A stretch of 64,000 nucleotides of DNA from Paenibacillus_G sp049942825 (lineage in GTDB: Bacteria > Bacillota > Bacilli > Paenibacillales > NBRC-103111): the NCBI RefSeq assembly GCF_049942825.1, contig NZ_CP187970.1, positions 868,001 to 932,000 on the forward strand, in the 5' to 3' direction. The notes below the pieces were generated by a model. That model ran no database searches and had not been told where the DNA came from. It saw nothing but the letters and a program-made list of their open reading frames with translations. The position numbers were made by a program, and so were the translations under genes. Positions 35,291 through 43,186 of the stretch are shown here, one piece after another (the first letter of the stretch is position 1; every line of letters starts with the position of its first letter).

Positions 35291-35396
35291 GTTATTTTTC
35301 AGCAAAGGTTCAGCCGGCACTCATCTCTCTTTCAGATTCGGTCGATACTATTGGGGAAGAATCCCAAGGGACAAGGAGAAGAAGGGAAGTGCCGGT

Positions 35397-36005
35397 ATGG
35401 CCAAACATAATAAGGTATGGATCCCGGCGGTCATCGCGGTCATCGCCGGCCTCGTGCTCATCGCTTATTCGTTCTATGCCCAGAAGAGCGGCATTCGGCC
35501 GATGCCTCCGGGCGGGGGAGAGGGAATGCCTCCCCGGGAGGAGGAAGCGTTCGAACCCTTCAAGCTGATGGGAACGCTGTCGGTTGTGCTTGGGGGGATC
35601 AGCTTCATGTGGATGCGGTTCAAGAAAAAGCTTACGTCCACTTCGGGAGTAATCAAAAAGGCCGGCAGGCTGCTGTACCGTGTGCATCCATGGACAGGTT
35701 GGGCGGCGCTCGCGCTTGTATTGATTCACGGCGTGTATTATTTGTTCACGAAGCTCCAGGATCATGCGGTGTTCACTGGCTTGGCGGCTTTCGTCATTCT
35801 GCTGACTTTGGCCGGTTACGGGTGGTCCATCAAGCGGGCCCGGGGAGGGTATAAGCGGAAAGTTCACTTCTTCCTCAGTATCGCATGGATCCCTGCGCTG
35901 CTGCTTCACGCCGGAGGATCAGCGGTACTCACCGTGGTGGTCTCGGCTCTCGTGTGGATGCTCGTTCCGATGGTGGAGCGGTGGACCCAGTCCCGGGCTG
36001 CTTAA
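35397..36005 (+). CDS. Membrane protein, possible heme b/ferric-reductase-like
   Basis: A 202-residue protein with an N-terminal span (about 8-27), a Pro/Gly/Glu-rich loop (30-50) and four further spans. Paired histidines appear in YRVHPWTGWAALALVLIHG and later in KVHFFLSIAWIPALLLHAGG. The spacing suggests heme b binding, as in cytochrome b561 or ferric-reductase transmembrane domains. No FAD/NAD domain is present. ATG 35397 follows AAGGGAAG. A terminator lies 125 bases downstream. The family call is tentative. Confidence 0.65.
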   Translation: MAKHNKVWIPAVIAVIAGLVLIAYSFYAQKSGIRPMPPGGGEGMPPREEEAFEPFKLMGTLSVVLGGISFMWMRFKKKLTSTSGVIKKAGRLLYRVHPWTGWAALALVLIHGVYYLFTKLQDHAVFTGLAAFVILLTLAGYGWSIKRARGGYKRKVHFFLSIAWIPALLLHAGGSAVLTVVVSALVWMLVPMVERWTQSRAA

Positions 36006-36130
36006 GCGGGGAGCCCAGTGGTATTGAGGAAGAGCGGAGTGGGAAAGGGAGTTCCGCCCATATCGTTTTGTATTACCCCAGAGGGCCTCAGGCAGGTCGG
36101 GGCTGAACCTTGGATATCCCTTTGCGCTGA

Positions 36131-36156
36131 AGAGCCGCTGCCAGGCGGCTCTTTTT
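36131..36156 (+). terminator. Terminator
   Basis: AGAGCCGC pairs with GCGGCTCT around a 6-base loop, followed by TTTTT. It ends plus-strand transcription before the convergent MocR gene. Confidence 0.85.
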
Positions 36157-36191
36157 CTGTTGTGCTGCAAGTGGTGCCTGATGGCAGGCCC

Positions 36192-37643
36192 TCAGGTCCC
36201 GGCGCGAAGGAGTTCCCCCAGCTCACGGATGCCCCTCTGCATGTCGGAGATCGGTGCATAGGCATAAGACAGCCTGAAGTAAGACCCGCACGAGGGGCCG
36301 TAGACATAGCCGGGGTTGAGGAGGAAGCCCTTCTTCAGCATGCGTTGAAAAAGGGGCTTGGCCCCCGACCGGGCCAGCAGCTTGGCCCAAATGTAGAAGC
36401 CGCCCTGGGGCGTGCTCCACTCGAGCAGGCCGCGGCAGTACTGCTCCAGCGCCTCCAGCATAGCACGGCGGCGGATGAGGAGCTGCTCCCTGACCCGGTG
36501 CAGATGCTCTTCGTAGAGGCCGCCGGCGAGGCATTCACGGGCCAGCGCCTGGGAGAGCGAGCTAGTGCCGTAGTCGGTCTGCATCTTGATGTCGGCGAGG
36601 CGCTCGACTACCGGCTGCGGACCGACGACCCAGCCGACCCGCAGGCCGGGCGAGAGCGTCTTGGACAGGCTTCCGATATAGAGGGTGATGCCTCCCGTAT
36701 CCATCGACTTCATCGGCGGCGGAGGCGGGGCATCGAGCCACAGGTCGCGATAGACATCGTCTTCCAGCAGCGGGAGACCGCGTTCCCGGCAGAAGTGCAG
36801 CAGCTCGGTACGGCGGGGGGCCGACATGACGATGCCGGAAGGGTTATGGAAGGAGGGAATCGTATACACTACGGCGCCCTCGATGTCTTCTGTGTGTTCG
36901 GACAAGCGGTCGACGCTGAGGCCCTCCGCATCCATAGGGATGCCGACCATTCTTGTGTGGACGGCCGGCATGGCGTGGATGGAATGCAGGTACGACGGGT
37001 TCTCGAGGAAGACGGTCGAGCCCTGCCGAAGGAGCCCCATCGAGATCAGGTGCAGCGCCTGCAGGGCGCCGGAGACGATCAGGATCGACGATGGGGCAGC
37101 CGTGATGCCGTATCCCGCCAGGTGCCGGCTGACCTCGCTGCGCAGCTCGGGGGAGCCAAGCGGCTCCTCGTAGCCGCCGGGCACAGGCTGCCGGGCGAGG
37201 CGCTCCAGCAGGCGTTGGAGCATCCCGGCCGGGATCAGCTCCGGTGCCAGTTCTCCGGTGCCGAGCCGCACTACCGCAGGATCGGCTTCCGCCCGGTTGA
37301 TCGCCTGGACGGCGGGGAGGTTCGGCATATGGATGCCCCGCCGGATGTAGGTGCTCCAGTCGAGAGGACGGGAGGGATTCGAATCGGCGGAGAGGGTGCT
37401 GCGCACCCGGGTGCCCGAGCCGGTGATTCCCTCCAGCAGCCCCTCGGCCTTGAGCTCCTCGAGAGCAGTGACGATCGTGCTCCGGTTGACGCCGAACTGC
37501 TCGGCGAGCTGCCGCTGCGCTGGGATCCGGGAGCCGGCCGTCCATTCGCCGGAGAGGATTCTCTCCTTCAGATGGCCGGCGATCTGTTGGAAGACGGGAA
37601 TCCTCGAGGTTTTGTCGGGCTTCCAGTGGAGGCTGGCTTTCAT
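36192..37643 (-). CDS. MocR-type regulator (GntR HTH fused to PLP aminotransferase fold)
   Basis: A 483-residue regulator. Residues 1-80 form a GntR winged helix (ILSGEWTAGSRIPAQRQLAE, FGVNRSTIVTALEELKAEGL). Residues 110-480 form a fold-type I aminotransferase domain with the PLP Lys328 in IGSLSKTLSPGLRVGW and the SFHNPSG loop near 264. ATG 37643 starts 132 bases from the divergent LysE exporter gene, so it probably regulates that gene in response to an amino acid-PLP adduct. The intergenic region carries a TTGAT-N8-ATCAA palindrome. Whether the enzyme domain retains catalysis is unknown. Confidence 0.92.
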   Translation of the reverse strand: MKASLHWKPDKTSRIPVFQQIAGHLKERILSGEWTAGSRIPAQRQLAEQFGVNRSTIVTALEELKAEGLLEGITGSGTRVRSTLSADSNPSRPLDWSTYIRRGIHMPNLPAVQAINRAEADPAVVRLGTGELAPELIPAGMLQRLLERLARQPVPGGYEEPLGSPELRSEVSRHLAGYGITAAPSSILIVSGALQALHLISMGLLRQGSTVFLENPSYLHSIHAMPAVHTRMVGIPMDAEGLSVDRLSEHTEDIEGAVVYTIPSFHNPSGIVMSAPRRTELLHFCRERGLPLLEDDVYRDLWLDAPPPPPMKSMDTGGITLYIGSLSKTLSPGLRVGWVVGPQPVVERLADIKMQTDYGTSSLSQALARECLAGGLYEEHLHRVREQLLIRRRAMLEALEQYCRGLLEWSTPQGGFYIWAKLLARSGAKPLFQRMLKKGFLLNPGYVYGPSCGSYFRLSYAYAPISDMQRGIRELGELLRAGT

Positions 37644-37701
37644 AGGTAATCACCGTCAGCTTTCTTGGCCGGAATTGGTTGGGATGATTCTCCGGGATTG
37701 G

Positions 37702-37719
37702 TTGATGCCATTGTATCAA
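37702..37719. promoter_or_regulatory. Candidate MocR operator
   Basis: TTGAT, eight bases, ATCAA forms an inverted repeat in the MocR-LysE intergenic region. A TATGAT (37728-37733) follows, 20 bases after TTGATG, and could be the exporter's -10. Role inferred from position and symmetry. Confidence 0.45.
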
Positions 37720-37775
37720 CTTGCTCCTATGATGGAAAGGACGAACACACTTTAGCGACTTTCGGAGGGATCCAC

Positions 37776-38423
37776 TTGGCTTTTGTTCATGGCGTACTGC
37801 TGGCATTCGGGCTGATTCTGCCGCTCGGTGTCCAGAATGTTTTTATCTTCAATCAGGGGGCGGTCCAGCCCCGGTTCGTGCGGGCGCTTCCTGCGGTGCT
37901 TACGGCGGCTCTCTGCGATATGCTGCTGATCCTGGCCGCGGTGCTCGGCGTATCGCTGCTGATCCTGACGCTCTCCTGGGTCAAGACCGCTCTCGTGCTG
38001 GCCGGCATCGTCTTCCTGCTCTATATGGGGCTGCTCACCTGGCGGACGCCGGCTGCCGTATCTGCTCCTGCTGCAGGCACCGAGGGGGAGATGCCGCCGC
38101 AGGAAGGGGGCGGGGCAGCAGCCGCTATGGCGATGCCTCCGCGCAGGCAGATGCTGTTCGCGGCATCCGTATCCCTGTTCAATCCGCATGCGATCCTGGA
38201 TACCGTCGGGGTAATCGGCACGAGCTCTCTGCAGTATGCGGGGGTGGACAAGGTGCTGTTCGCTGCGGCGGCCATCGGCGTCTCGTTCGTGTGGTTTCTG
38301 CTGCTGGCCGGTGCCGGACGTCTGGCGGGACAGCTTCACGCTCCGCTGCTGCGCTATCTCAACCGGGCGTCCGCCCTGATTATGTGGGGAAGCGCCTGCT
38401 ACCTGGGTTGGTCGCTCTTGTGA
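37776..38423 (+). CDS. LysE/ArgO-family amino acid exporter
   Basis: A 215-residue membrane protein with about six spans. It opens FVHGVLLAFGLILPLGVQNV, the LysE signature, including the NVFIFNQGA loop. The C-terminal half has SVSLFNPHAILDTVGVIG. A Glu/Gly/Ala-rich cytoplasmic loop sits mid-protein. The TTG start at 37776 is chosen because GGAGGG lies six bases upstream; the open frame to 37665 has no such site. It should export basic or other amino acids under control of the divergent MocR protein. Confidence 0.9.
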   Translation: MAFVHGVLLAFGLILPLGVQNVFIFNQGAVQPRFVRALPAVLTAALCDMLLILAAVLGVSLLILTLSWVKTALVLAGIVFLLYMGLLTWRTPAAVSAPAAGTEGEMPPQEGGGAAAAMAMPPRRQMLFAASVSLFNPHAILDTVGVIGTSSLQYAGVDKVLFAAAAIGVSFVWFLLLAGAGRLAGQLHAPLLRYLNRASALIMWGSACYLGWSLL

Positions 38424-38587
38424 CGTCTCTTGTAGGCAGAGGCCTGGGGGAAGGAAAACTCTTGTTGAGGGGGGTCGAATCCCCTATGATGAAGGTAGGC
38501 GGGCGGGATTTATTTTAACGAAGGTCAATTCGGGCAGGATTATCCCCGCTGCCGGATCGTTACCCTGAATCGGAAGAAGGAATCCTT

Positions 38588-40636
38588 ATGCGTTCATATA
38601 TTCAGCAGCCAGACGGGGTGTTCCCGTCGGTCTGCTCGCTTGACTGCCCGGACCAATGCGGGCTGCTCGTACATAAAAAAGACGGCCGCATCGTTAAGAT
38701 CGAGGGCGACCCCTCCCATCCCGTCACCCAAGGGGCGATCTGCAACAAGGTCCGGCATATGGCTCACCGGATCTACGACGAGAAACGGCTGCAGTATCCG
38801 CTGAGACGGGTCGGCCGCAAGGGCGAGGGCCGCTTCGAGCGCATTACCTGGGATGAGGCGATCGATACGATTGTATCGAATTGGAAAAAGATCATTGCGG
38901 AGCAGGGCGCGGAGGCGATCCTGCCCTACAGCTTCTATGGGAATATGGGCCGGCTCGGGACGGAAGGCATGGACCGCCGGTTCTTCCACCGGCTGGGCGC
39001 CAGTCGGCTCCAGTACACGATCTGCCAGGCTGCAGGCACGGAAGGGTATAACTACACGATGGGCGGCGGCTTCGGGATCGATCCGGAGGATACGGTGCAT
39101 GCCGAGCTCATCATCATGTGGGGGATCAACGCGGTCAGCACCAATATGCACCAGGTGGTGCTTGCGGAGAAAGCGCGCAAGAACGGGGCGAAGATCGTCG
39201 TGATCGACGTGCACAAGAACCAGACCGGCCGGTGGGCGGATTGGTTCATTCCGGTGCGGCCGGGAACCGATGCGGCGCTGGCGCTCGGGCTGATGCACAT
39301 CCTGTTCGCCGAAGGGCTCACGGACGAGGCGTTCCTCGAGCGGTACACGGTGGGCCATGCGGAGCTCCGGGAGCATGTGCGCGCCTACGATCCGGTGACG
39401 GTGGCGGAGATTACCGGTGTGCCTGTGGAGGATCTATACCGCTTGGCGCGGATGTACGGCGGGACGAAGGCGTCGTTCCTGCGCATCGGCAACGGGCCGC
39501 AGCATCATGACAACGGCGGCATGTGCATCCGCACGATCGCCTGTCTGCCGGCGCTGACCGGCGCTTGGCTCTACCCCGGCGGGGGCGCGATCAAGGGCAA
39601 TGGCTCCTACCTCGAGCACAACGCCCAGGCCCTGCAGCGCCCGGACCTGCTGCCGAAGCAGACCCGGCGCATCAACATGAACCTGCTCGGCAGCGCGCTG
39701 CTTGAGCTCGATCCGCCGGTCGCTTCGCTGTTCGTGTATAACTCCAACCCGGCCGTCGTGGCCCCGCATGCCAACAAGGTGCGGGAAGGGCTGGCGCGGG
39801 AGGATCTGTTCACCGTGGTGCATGAGCTCTTCCTGACGGAGACGGCCGCCTATGCCGATCTTGTGCTGCCGGCGACCTCGGCCTTTGAGAACACAGACTT
39901 CTACCGTTCCTACTGGCACCATTACGTGCAGATCCAGGAGCCGGTTATCGAGGCCCACGGGGAGAGCAAATCGAACGTGGAGGTGTTCCGGCTGCTGGCT
40001 GCGGCGATGGGCTTCGATGACGAGGCGCTGCGCGACACGGAAACGGATATGATCCGGCAGGCGCTCGACTATCCGCGCAACGAGGTGCTCGAAGGGATGA
40101 CCTACGAGAAGCTGGCGGAGAAGCAGTTCCTCAAGGGGAAGGTGAAGCCGCTCTTCCCCGGCCGGCTGCATACGCCGAGCGGCAAGATCGAGCTCTACTC
40201 CAAGACGATGGAGCGCAGAGGCTACCCACCGCTGCCAACCTACATCCCGCTGCCGTCGGAGGAGGAAGGAGATCTGCCGTTCCTCTTCATCCCGGCGCCG
40301 AACCATAACTTCCTCAATTCGACGTTTGCCCACAATGACAAGCATGTGCGGATGGAGCGCGAGCCGAAGCTCCACATGAACGAAGCGGATGCGGCGGCAC
40401 TTGGGATCGCAAGCGGCGACCGCGTGCGCGTGTGGAATGTGCGGGGCGAATGCGAGCTCACGGCAGCGGTGGGCACGGATGTGCTGCCCGGTGTGGCGGT
40501 CAGCCAAGGTTTGTGGGCTGACGGGGCGGATGGCAAAGCCCTCGTGAACGCGCTGACGCCGGACCGCGTGGCCGATATGGGAGGCGGAGCGGTGTTCTTC
40601 TCGGGCCGCGTGCGGATCGAGAAGTGCGCGGGGTAG
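38588..40636 (+). CDS. Molybdopterin oxidoreductase, YyaE-like
   Basis: A 682-residue cytoplasmic enzyme of the DMSO-reductase superfamily. An N-terminal [4Fe-4S] site is formed by VCSLDCPDQCG plus the Cys in GAICNKVRH. The Mo-bisMGD domains follow, with IIMWGINAVSTN, LFVYNSNPAVVAPHANKV and the C-terminal MoCo-dinucleotide domain HMNEADAAALGIASGDRV. No Tat signal and no membrane partner are seen. The nearest familiar protein is B. subtilis YyaE, whose substrate is not settled. ATG 38588 follows AAGGAATCC. Partly decayed extra copies of its 3' end lie just downstream. Confidence 0.9.
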   Translation: MRSYIQQPDGVFPSVCSLDCPDQCGLLVHKKDGRIVKIEGDPSHPVTQGAICNKVRHMAHRIYDEKRLQYPLRRVGRKGEGRFERITWDEAIDTIVSNWKKIIAEQGAEAILPYSFYGNMGRLGTEGMDRRFFHRLGASRLQYTICQAAGTEGYNYTMGGGFGIDPEDTVHAELIIMWGINAVSTNMHQVVLAEKARKNGAKIVVIDVHKNQTGRWADWFIPVRPGTDAALALGLMHILFAEGLTDEAFLERYTVGHAELREHVRAYDPVTVAEITGVPVEDLYRLARMYGGTKASFLRIGNGPQHHDNGGMCIRTIACLPALTGAWLYPGGGAIKGNGSYLEHNAQALQRPDLLPKQTRRINMNLLGSALLELDPPVASLFVYNSNPAVVAPHANKVREGLAREDLFTVVHELFLTETAAYADLVLPATSAFENTDFYRSYWHHYVQIQEPVIEAHGESKSNVEVFRLLAAAMGFDDEALRDTETDMIRQALDYPRNEVLEGMTYEKLAEKQFLKGKVKPLFPGRLHTPSGKIELYSKTMERRGYPPLPTYIPLPSEEEGDLPFLFIPAPNHNFLNSTFAHNDKHVRMEREPKLHMNEADAAALGIASGDRVRVWNVRGECELTAAVGTDVLPGVAVSQGLWADGADGKALVNALTPDRVADMGGGAVFFSGRVRIEKCAG

Positions 40637-40687
40637 AAGTGGAGGATGCTATCTGGGCCGCTCGGCGTGCTCGTCGGGCCGGGGTCT

Positions 40688-40738
40688 ATGGGCCGATAGG
40701 GCGGATGGCAAAGCGCAATGAACGCGCTGATGCCGGAT
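40688..40738 (+). repeat. Degenerate copy B of the molybdoenzyme gene 3' end
   Basis: This stretch aligns with 40512-40563 inside the molybdopterin gene. The shared run GGGCGGATGGCAAAG is followed by AACGCGCTGA and GCCGGA, with scattered substitutions and a one-base loss. It has in-frame stops and cannot be translated usefully. Confidence 0.8.
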
Positions 40739-40802
40739 AGCCGAGTCAGGAGGGTGTGCTGGCCGTCCCGGCTGTCAGGCTAGGGCTTATTGGCGAAGCT
40801 AA

Positions 40803-40929
40803 AGTCGGCAAAGTGCTGACGCCGGATCGTGTGGCGCATAGGGTCGGTGGTAGCGGACTTTTTCTCTGGCGCGTGCGGATCGAGAAGCGTGACGGATAGC
40901 GGCGGAGGATGCCATGTGGGCCGCTCAGG
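40803..40929 (+). repeat. Degenerate copy C of the molybdoenzyme gene 3' end
   Basis: It aligns with about 40530-40660, that is the last 35 codons, the stop and about 25 bases beyond. Shared runs are GCTGACGCCGGA, GCGTGCGGATCGAGAAG and GGGCCGCTC. Similarity beyond the stop shows a DNA-level duplication, not a domain repeat. Confidence 0.82.
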
Positions 40930-41247
40930 CTGAAGGAGGTTAGCTTCTCCGAACGTGGAATCATCGGGACGTTAATGGCGTAAAGAGCCCGCGGCACAAA
41001 GGATTACTATCCTAAACCCTACATGGGCTTAACAGTTGCGCTGATTAAATAATATAGTGCACAAGTGAAGTCCGGTAACAAGACGATCACCGTTAACAAC
41101 ACATCACTGGAGACGACCTCACCCTGCCTGGTCAGGATATTCCCCTAGGAACTGCAGGTTTAATCGGAGGAATGGCTGTATCATCGCTTCTCCTTACAGA
41201 TTTTGGAAGTATGTGAGGTGAGAGTGGGCTTTCCGCCGCACCATTTG
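40930..41247. other. Gene-free stretch, lower GC than its surroundings
   Basis: Only short, stop-rich frames are present, such as a 14-codon frame starting at the GGAGGA-preceded ATG near 41172. Nothing recognisable was seen. It may be eroded coding sequence. Confidence 0.5.
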
Positions 41248-41438
41248 AAATAGCGGAACTCAGATGCTTTATTTGGATATTTCCCATGATTTCCCGGCCA
41301 ATAGCGGAACTCAGGTATCTTATTCGTCAATATCTCTGCTCCAAGCGGCTTTGGACATGGTAATAGCGAACTTCAGTTCCGCTATTTCAAAAATGTCCCC
41401 GCTGGAGAGGGGGATAGCGAACCTGAGTTCCGTTATTT
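41248..41438. repeat. Cluster of AATAGCGGAACT-type repeats
   Basis: Four related elements occur: AATAGCGGAACTCAG at 41249 and 41300, each followed by a T-rich TTATT end, and two near-palindromes at 41362 (AATAGCGAACTTCAGTTCCG continuing CTATT) and 41413 (ATAGCGAACCTGAGTTCCG continuing TTAT). Each palindrome is a head-to-head pair of the same half-element. Spacing is irregular, so this is not a CRISPR array. It resembles a dispersed intergenic repeat family. Confidence 0.75.
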
Positions 41439-41591
41439 TCTTTTGCCCGGAGTACTTGGCTTTAAGGGGCTCTTATCGAGCCGGCGGCCCATCCGGTGCG
41501 GGTGCTTTTTTGGCTGCCGTCCGGGGAGGGGCGGCCCCAATAACATACGCCGCTTGGTTTCTTGCAGAGCAGGTGCAGGGCATGCAAAATC

Positions 41592-41616
41592 CCCCGGATT
41601 ATGCAATAATCCGGGG
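41592..41616. other. Perfect hairpin in the decay zone
   Basis: CCCCGGATTAT and ATAATCCGGGG pair perfectly around the loop GCA. No T-run follows and no gene ends here. Confidence 0.6.
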
Positions 41617-41733
41617 TGGCTGCGCCTGGTTGACTGATCCTGTGACTCGATGTTTGTGATTATTGCTTGCTCTTGCCTAACTGAGTCGGACTCTGAATAG
41701 GACGCGGTCAACGAGGCGGAGAGGTTCCGCCAG

Positions 41734-41838
41734 CCATGCCCGCTGCTCGACGAGTGCCACTACAGCCTGGAAACAAAAGTGCTGGGCTGCTGGGGTACGC
41801 TAGAATCTCCCGTATGGACGCCTTGATGGCTGTGGCTG
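41734..41838 (-). repeat. Degenerate copy of the chemoreceptor gene 3' end
   Basis: About 100 bases align with 41872-41977, the last codons and stop of the chemoreceptor-like gene. CATGCCCGCTGCTCGACGAG and CCACTACAGCCTGGAAAC are shared. Read on the minus strand the copy still encodes the ending STFVSRL and its stop, while codons further upstream have decayed. Confidence 0.85.
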
Positions 41839-41897
41839 GTTGTCCCATATGGTGGCGTGACAGCCCCGCATCATGCCCGCTGCTCGACGAGCCGCCA

Positions 41898-42407
41898 CTA
41901 CAGCCTGGAAACGAAAGTGCTGAGCTGCCGGGACATCGCTTCGATCTCCCGCATGGACGCCTCGATGCCGGCCGCCGAAGTGACCTGGCGCTGGCCGATG
42001 GTGTGAATCTCCCGAACGGTGCTCGAGATGCTGTCGGTCGTCTGCCGGATGTTGCTCAAGATGTCCTGGATCTTCTCCGCCGAGTCGATCGTATCAAGGG
42101 AGAGCTTGCGGATTTCGCTGGCGACGACCGCGAAGCCGCGGCCCATCTCACCGGCCCGGGCCGACTCAATGGAGGCGTTCAGCCCGAGCAGGTTGGTCTG
42201 CCCGGCCACGTGGCGGATGAAGGCGAGGACTTCGTCCGTCTTTTTGGCATCCTCGTTCGAGGTCTGGGACTGCGCAAGCAGCTGCTGGGAGATGCGGGCC
42301 AGCGAATCGGAATCCTGGGCGACCGAAGAGAGTCGCTCGGTGGCCTGCGCTAAGGTATCGGCCATCTGTCCTACGATGGTCATGAGTTCACTCTTGTTCG
42401 TTGTCAT
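41898..42407 (-). CDS. Minimal soluble methyl-accepting chemotaxis signalling protein
   Basis: A 169-residue protein that consists almost only of the MCP signalling hairpin. The highly conserved tip reads AGQTNLLGLNASIESARAGE, followed by GRGFAVVASEIRKLS. There is no membrane span, HAMP or sensor domain. ATG 42407 follows GGGAGGACGCGATCCGA; the longer frame to 42617 has no such site and encodes a non-conserved, Pro/Arg-rich leader. With only about half of a usual signalling domain it may still bind CheW/CheA or act as a modulator. The C-terminal end is duplicated, in decayed form, just past its stop. Confidence 0.85.
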   Translation of the reverse strand: MTTNKSELMTIVGQMADTLAQATERLSSVAQDSDSLARISQQLLAQSQTSNEDAKKTDEVLAFIRHVAGQTNLLGLNASIESARAGEMGRGFAVVASEIRKLSLDTIDSAEKIQDILSNIRQTTDSISSTVREIHTIGQRQVTSAAGIEASMREIEAMSRQLSTFVSRL

Positions 42408-42549
42408 TCGGATCGCGTCCTCCCGGAGCGGATGAACCGGAACGCCCGAGCGTATTCCCGCAGGAACACGGACCAGGCCTGGCACACCCCGCCAATGATT
42501 TCTATCGGGAGTAGTATTTGGCGTTAGGTGAGATTTTAAACAGCGCCGC

Positions 42550-43165
42550 TCACCCGAGGCGGTCGGCCCGGATACCTGCAGCCGGCGGCTGGGCCGAGGT
42601 GGGTTGGCCCAGTTCAAGCGATGGGCGCAGCGAGAAGCCGCGCAGGTAATGGTATAGGGCGCCGAAGGCGACCCAGCCGCCGCCCATGAGCAGGGCGGAA
42701 GCGTCCAGCAGCGACAGCAGCCAGCCGATGAAGCCGGCGCCGATCAGCGGGAACAGCAAATATTGGCATGTTTGCAGCGGAGAGCGGAGCTTTTCCCGGA
42801 TGTATTTTTGGCCGATGACGGACAGGTTGACGAAGATGAAGGCGGTGAGGGCGCCGAAGCTCACGAATTTGACGGCGGTCTCGAGCGAGATCACCAAGGC
42901 CAGCAGAGAGACCAGGGACACCAGGACAATGTTGGCGACCGTGTCTGGAACCGCGGGTGCAGGGAGCCGAAGAATCGGCGCGGCAGCGTAGTATCTCGCC
43001 CCATGACGAAGAGCAGGCGGGACACCGTGGTGAGGGAAGAGAGGCCCTGGGTGAAGATGGCCAGTACGAGCACGGTAATGAATAAGGAAGAGAGCTGTCC
43101 GTCTATGTGAACCCGGGAGATGAAGTGCACGCGGGACAGCTGATTGCGGGACTGCAAACCGAACT
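42550..43165 (-). pseudogene. Remnant of an APC-family amino acid permease
   Basis: Two minus-strand frames together encode the C-terminal half of a permease. The first gives LFITVLVLAIFTQGLSSLTT and SRLLFVMGRDTTLPRRFFGS to about 42945. Then the frame shifts and continues VANIVLVSLVSLLALVISLE and SFGALTAFIFVNLSVIGQKY, ending at 42550. The N-terminal spans are absent because the sequence stops at the divergent allophanate hydrolase start. So there is both a 5' truncation and a frameshift. Being next to a urea-breakdown gene suggests it once served amino acid or urea-related uptake. Confidence 0.82.
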
Positions 43166-43186
43166 GGAAAGCGAGGGGGTTGCCTA

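Noticed and set aside
36018..37649. 543-codon plus-strand frame across the MocR gene
   Set aside because: It is an exact shadow of the minus-strand MocR gene, which has full domain motifs. The plus frame has none.
41248..41438. CRISPR array
   Set aside because: Only four elements, irregular spacing, mixed half and palindromic units, and no cas genes in the window.
41736..42353. 205-codon plus-strand frame over the chemoreceptor gene
   Set aside because: It is antisense to the MCP signalling domain and only spans the duplicated 3' end because of base composition.
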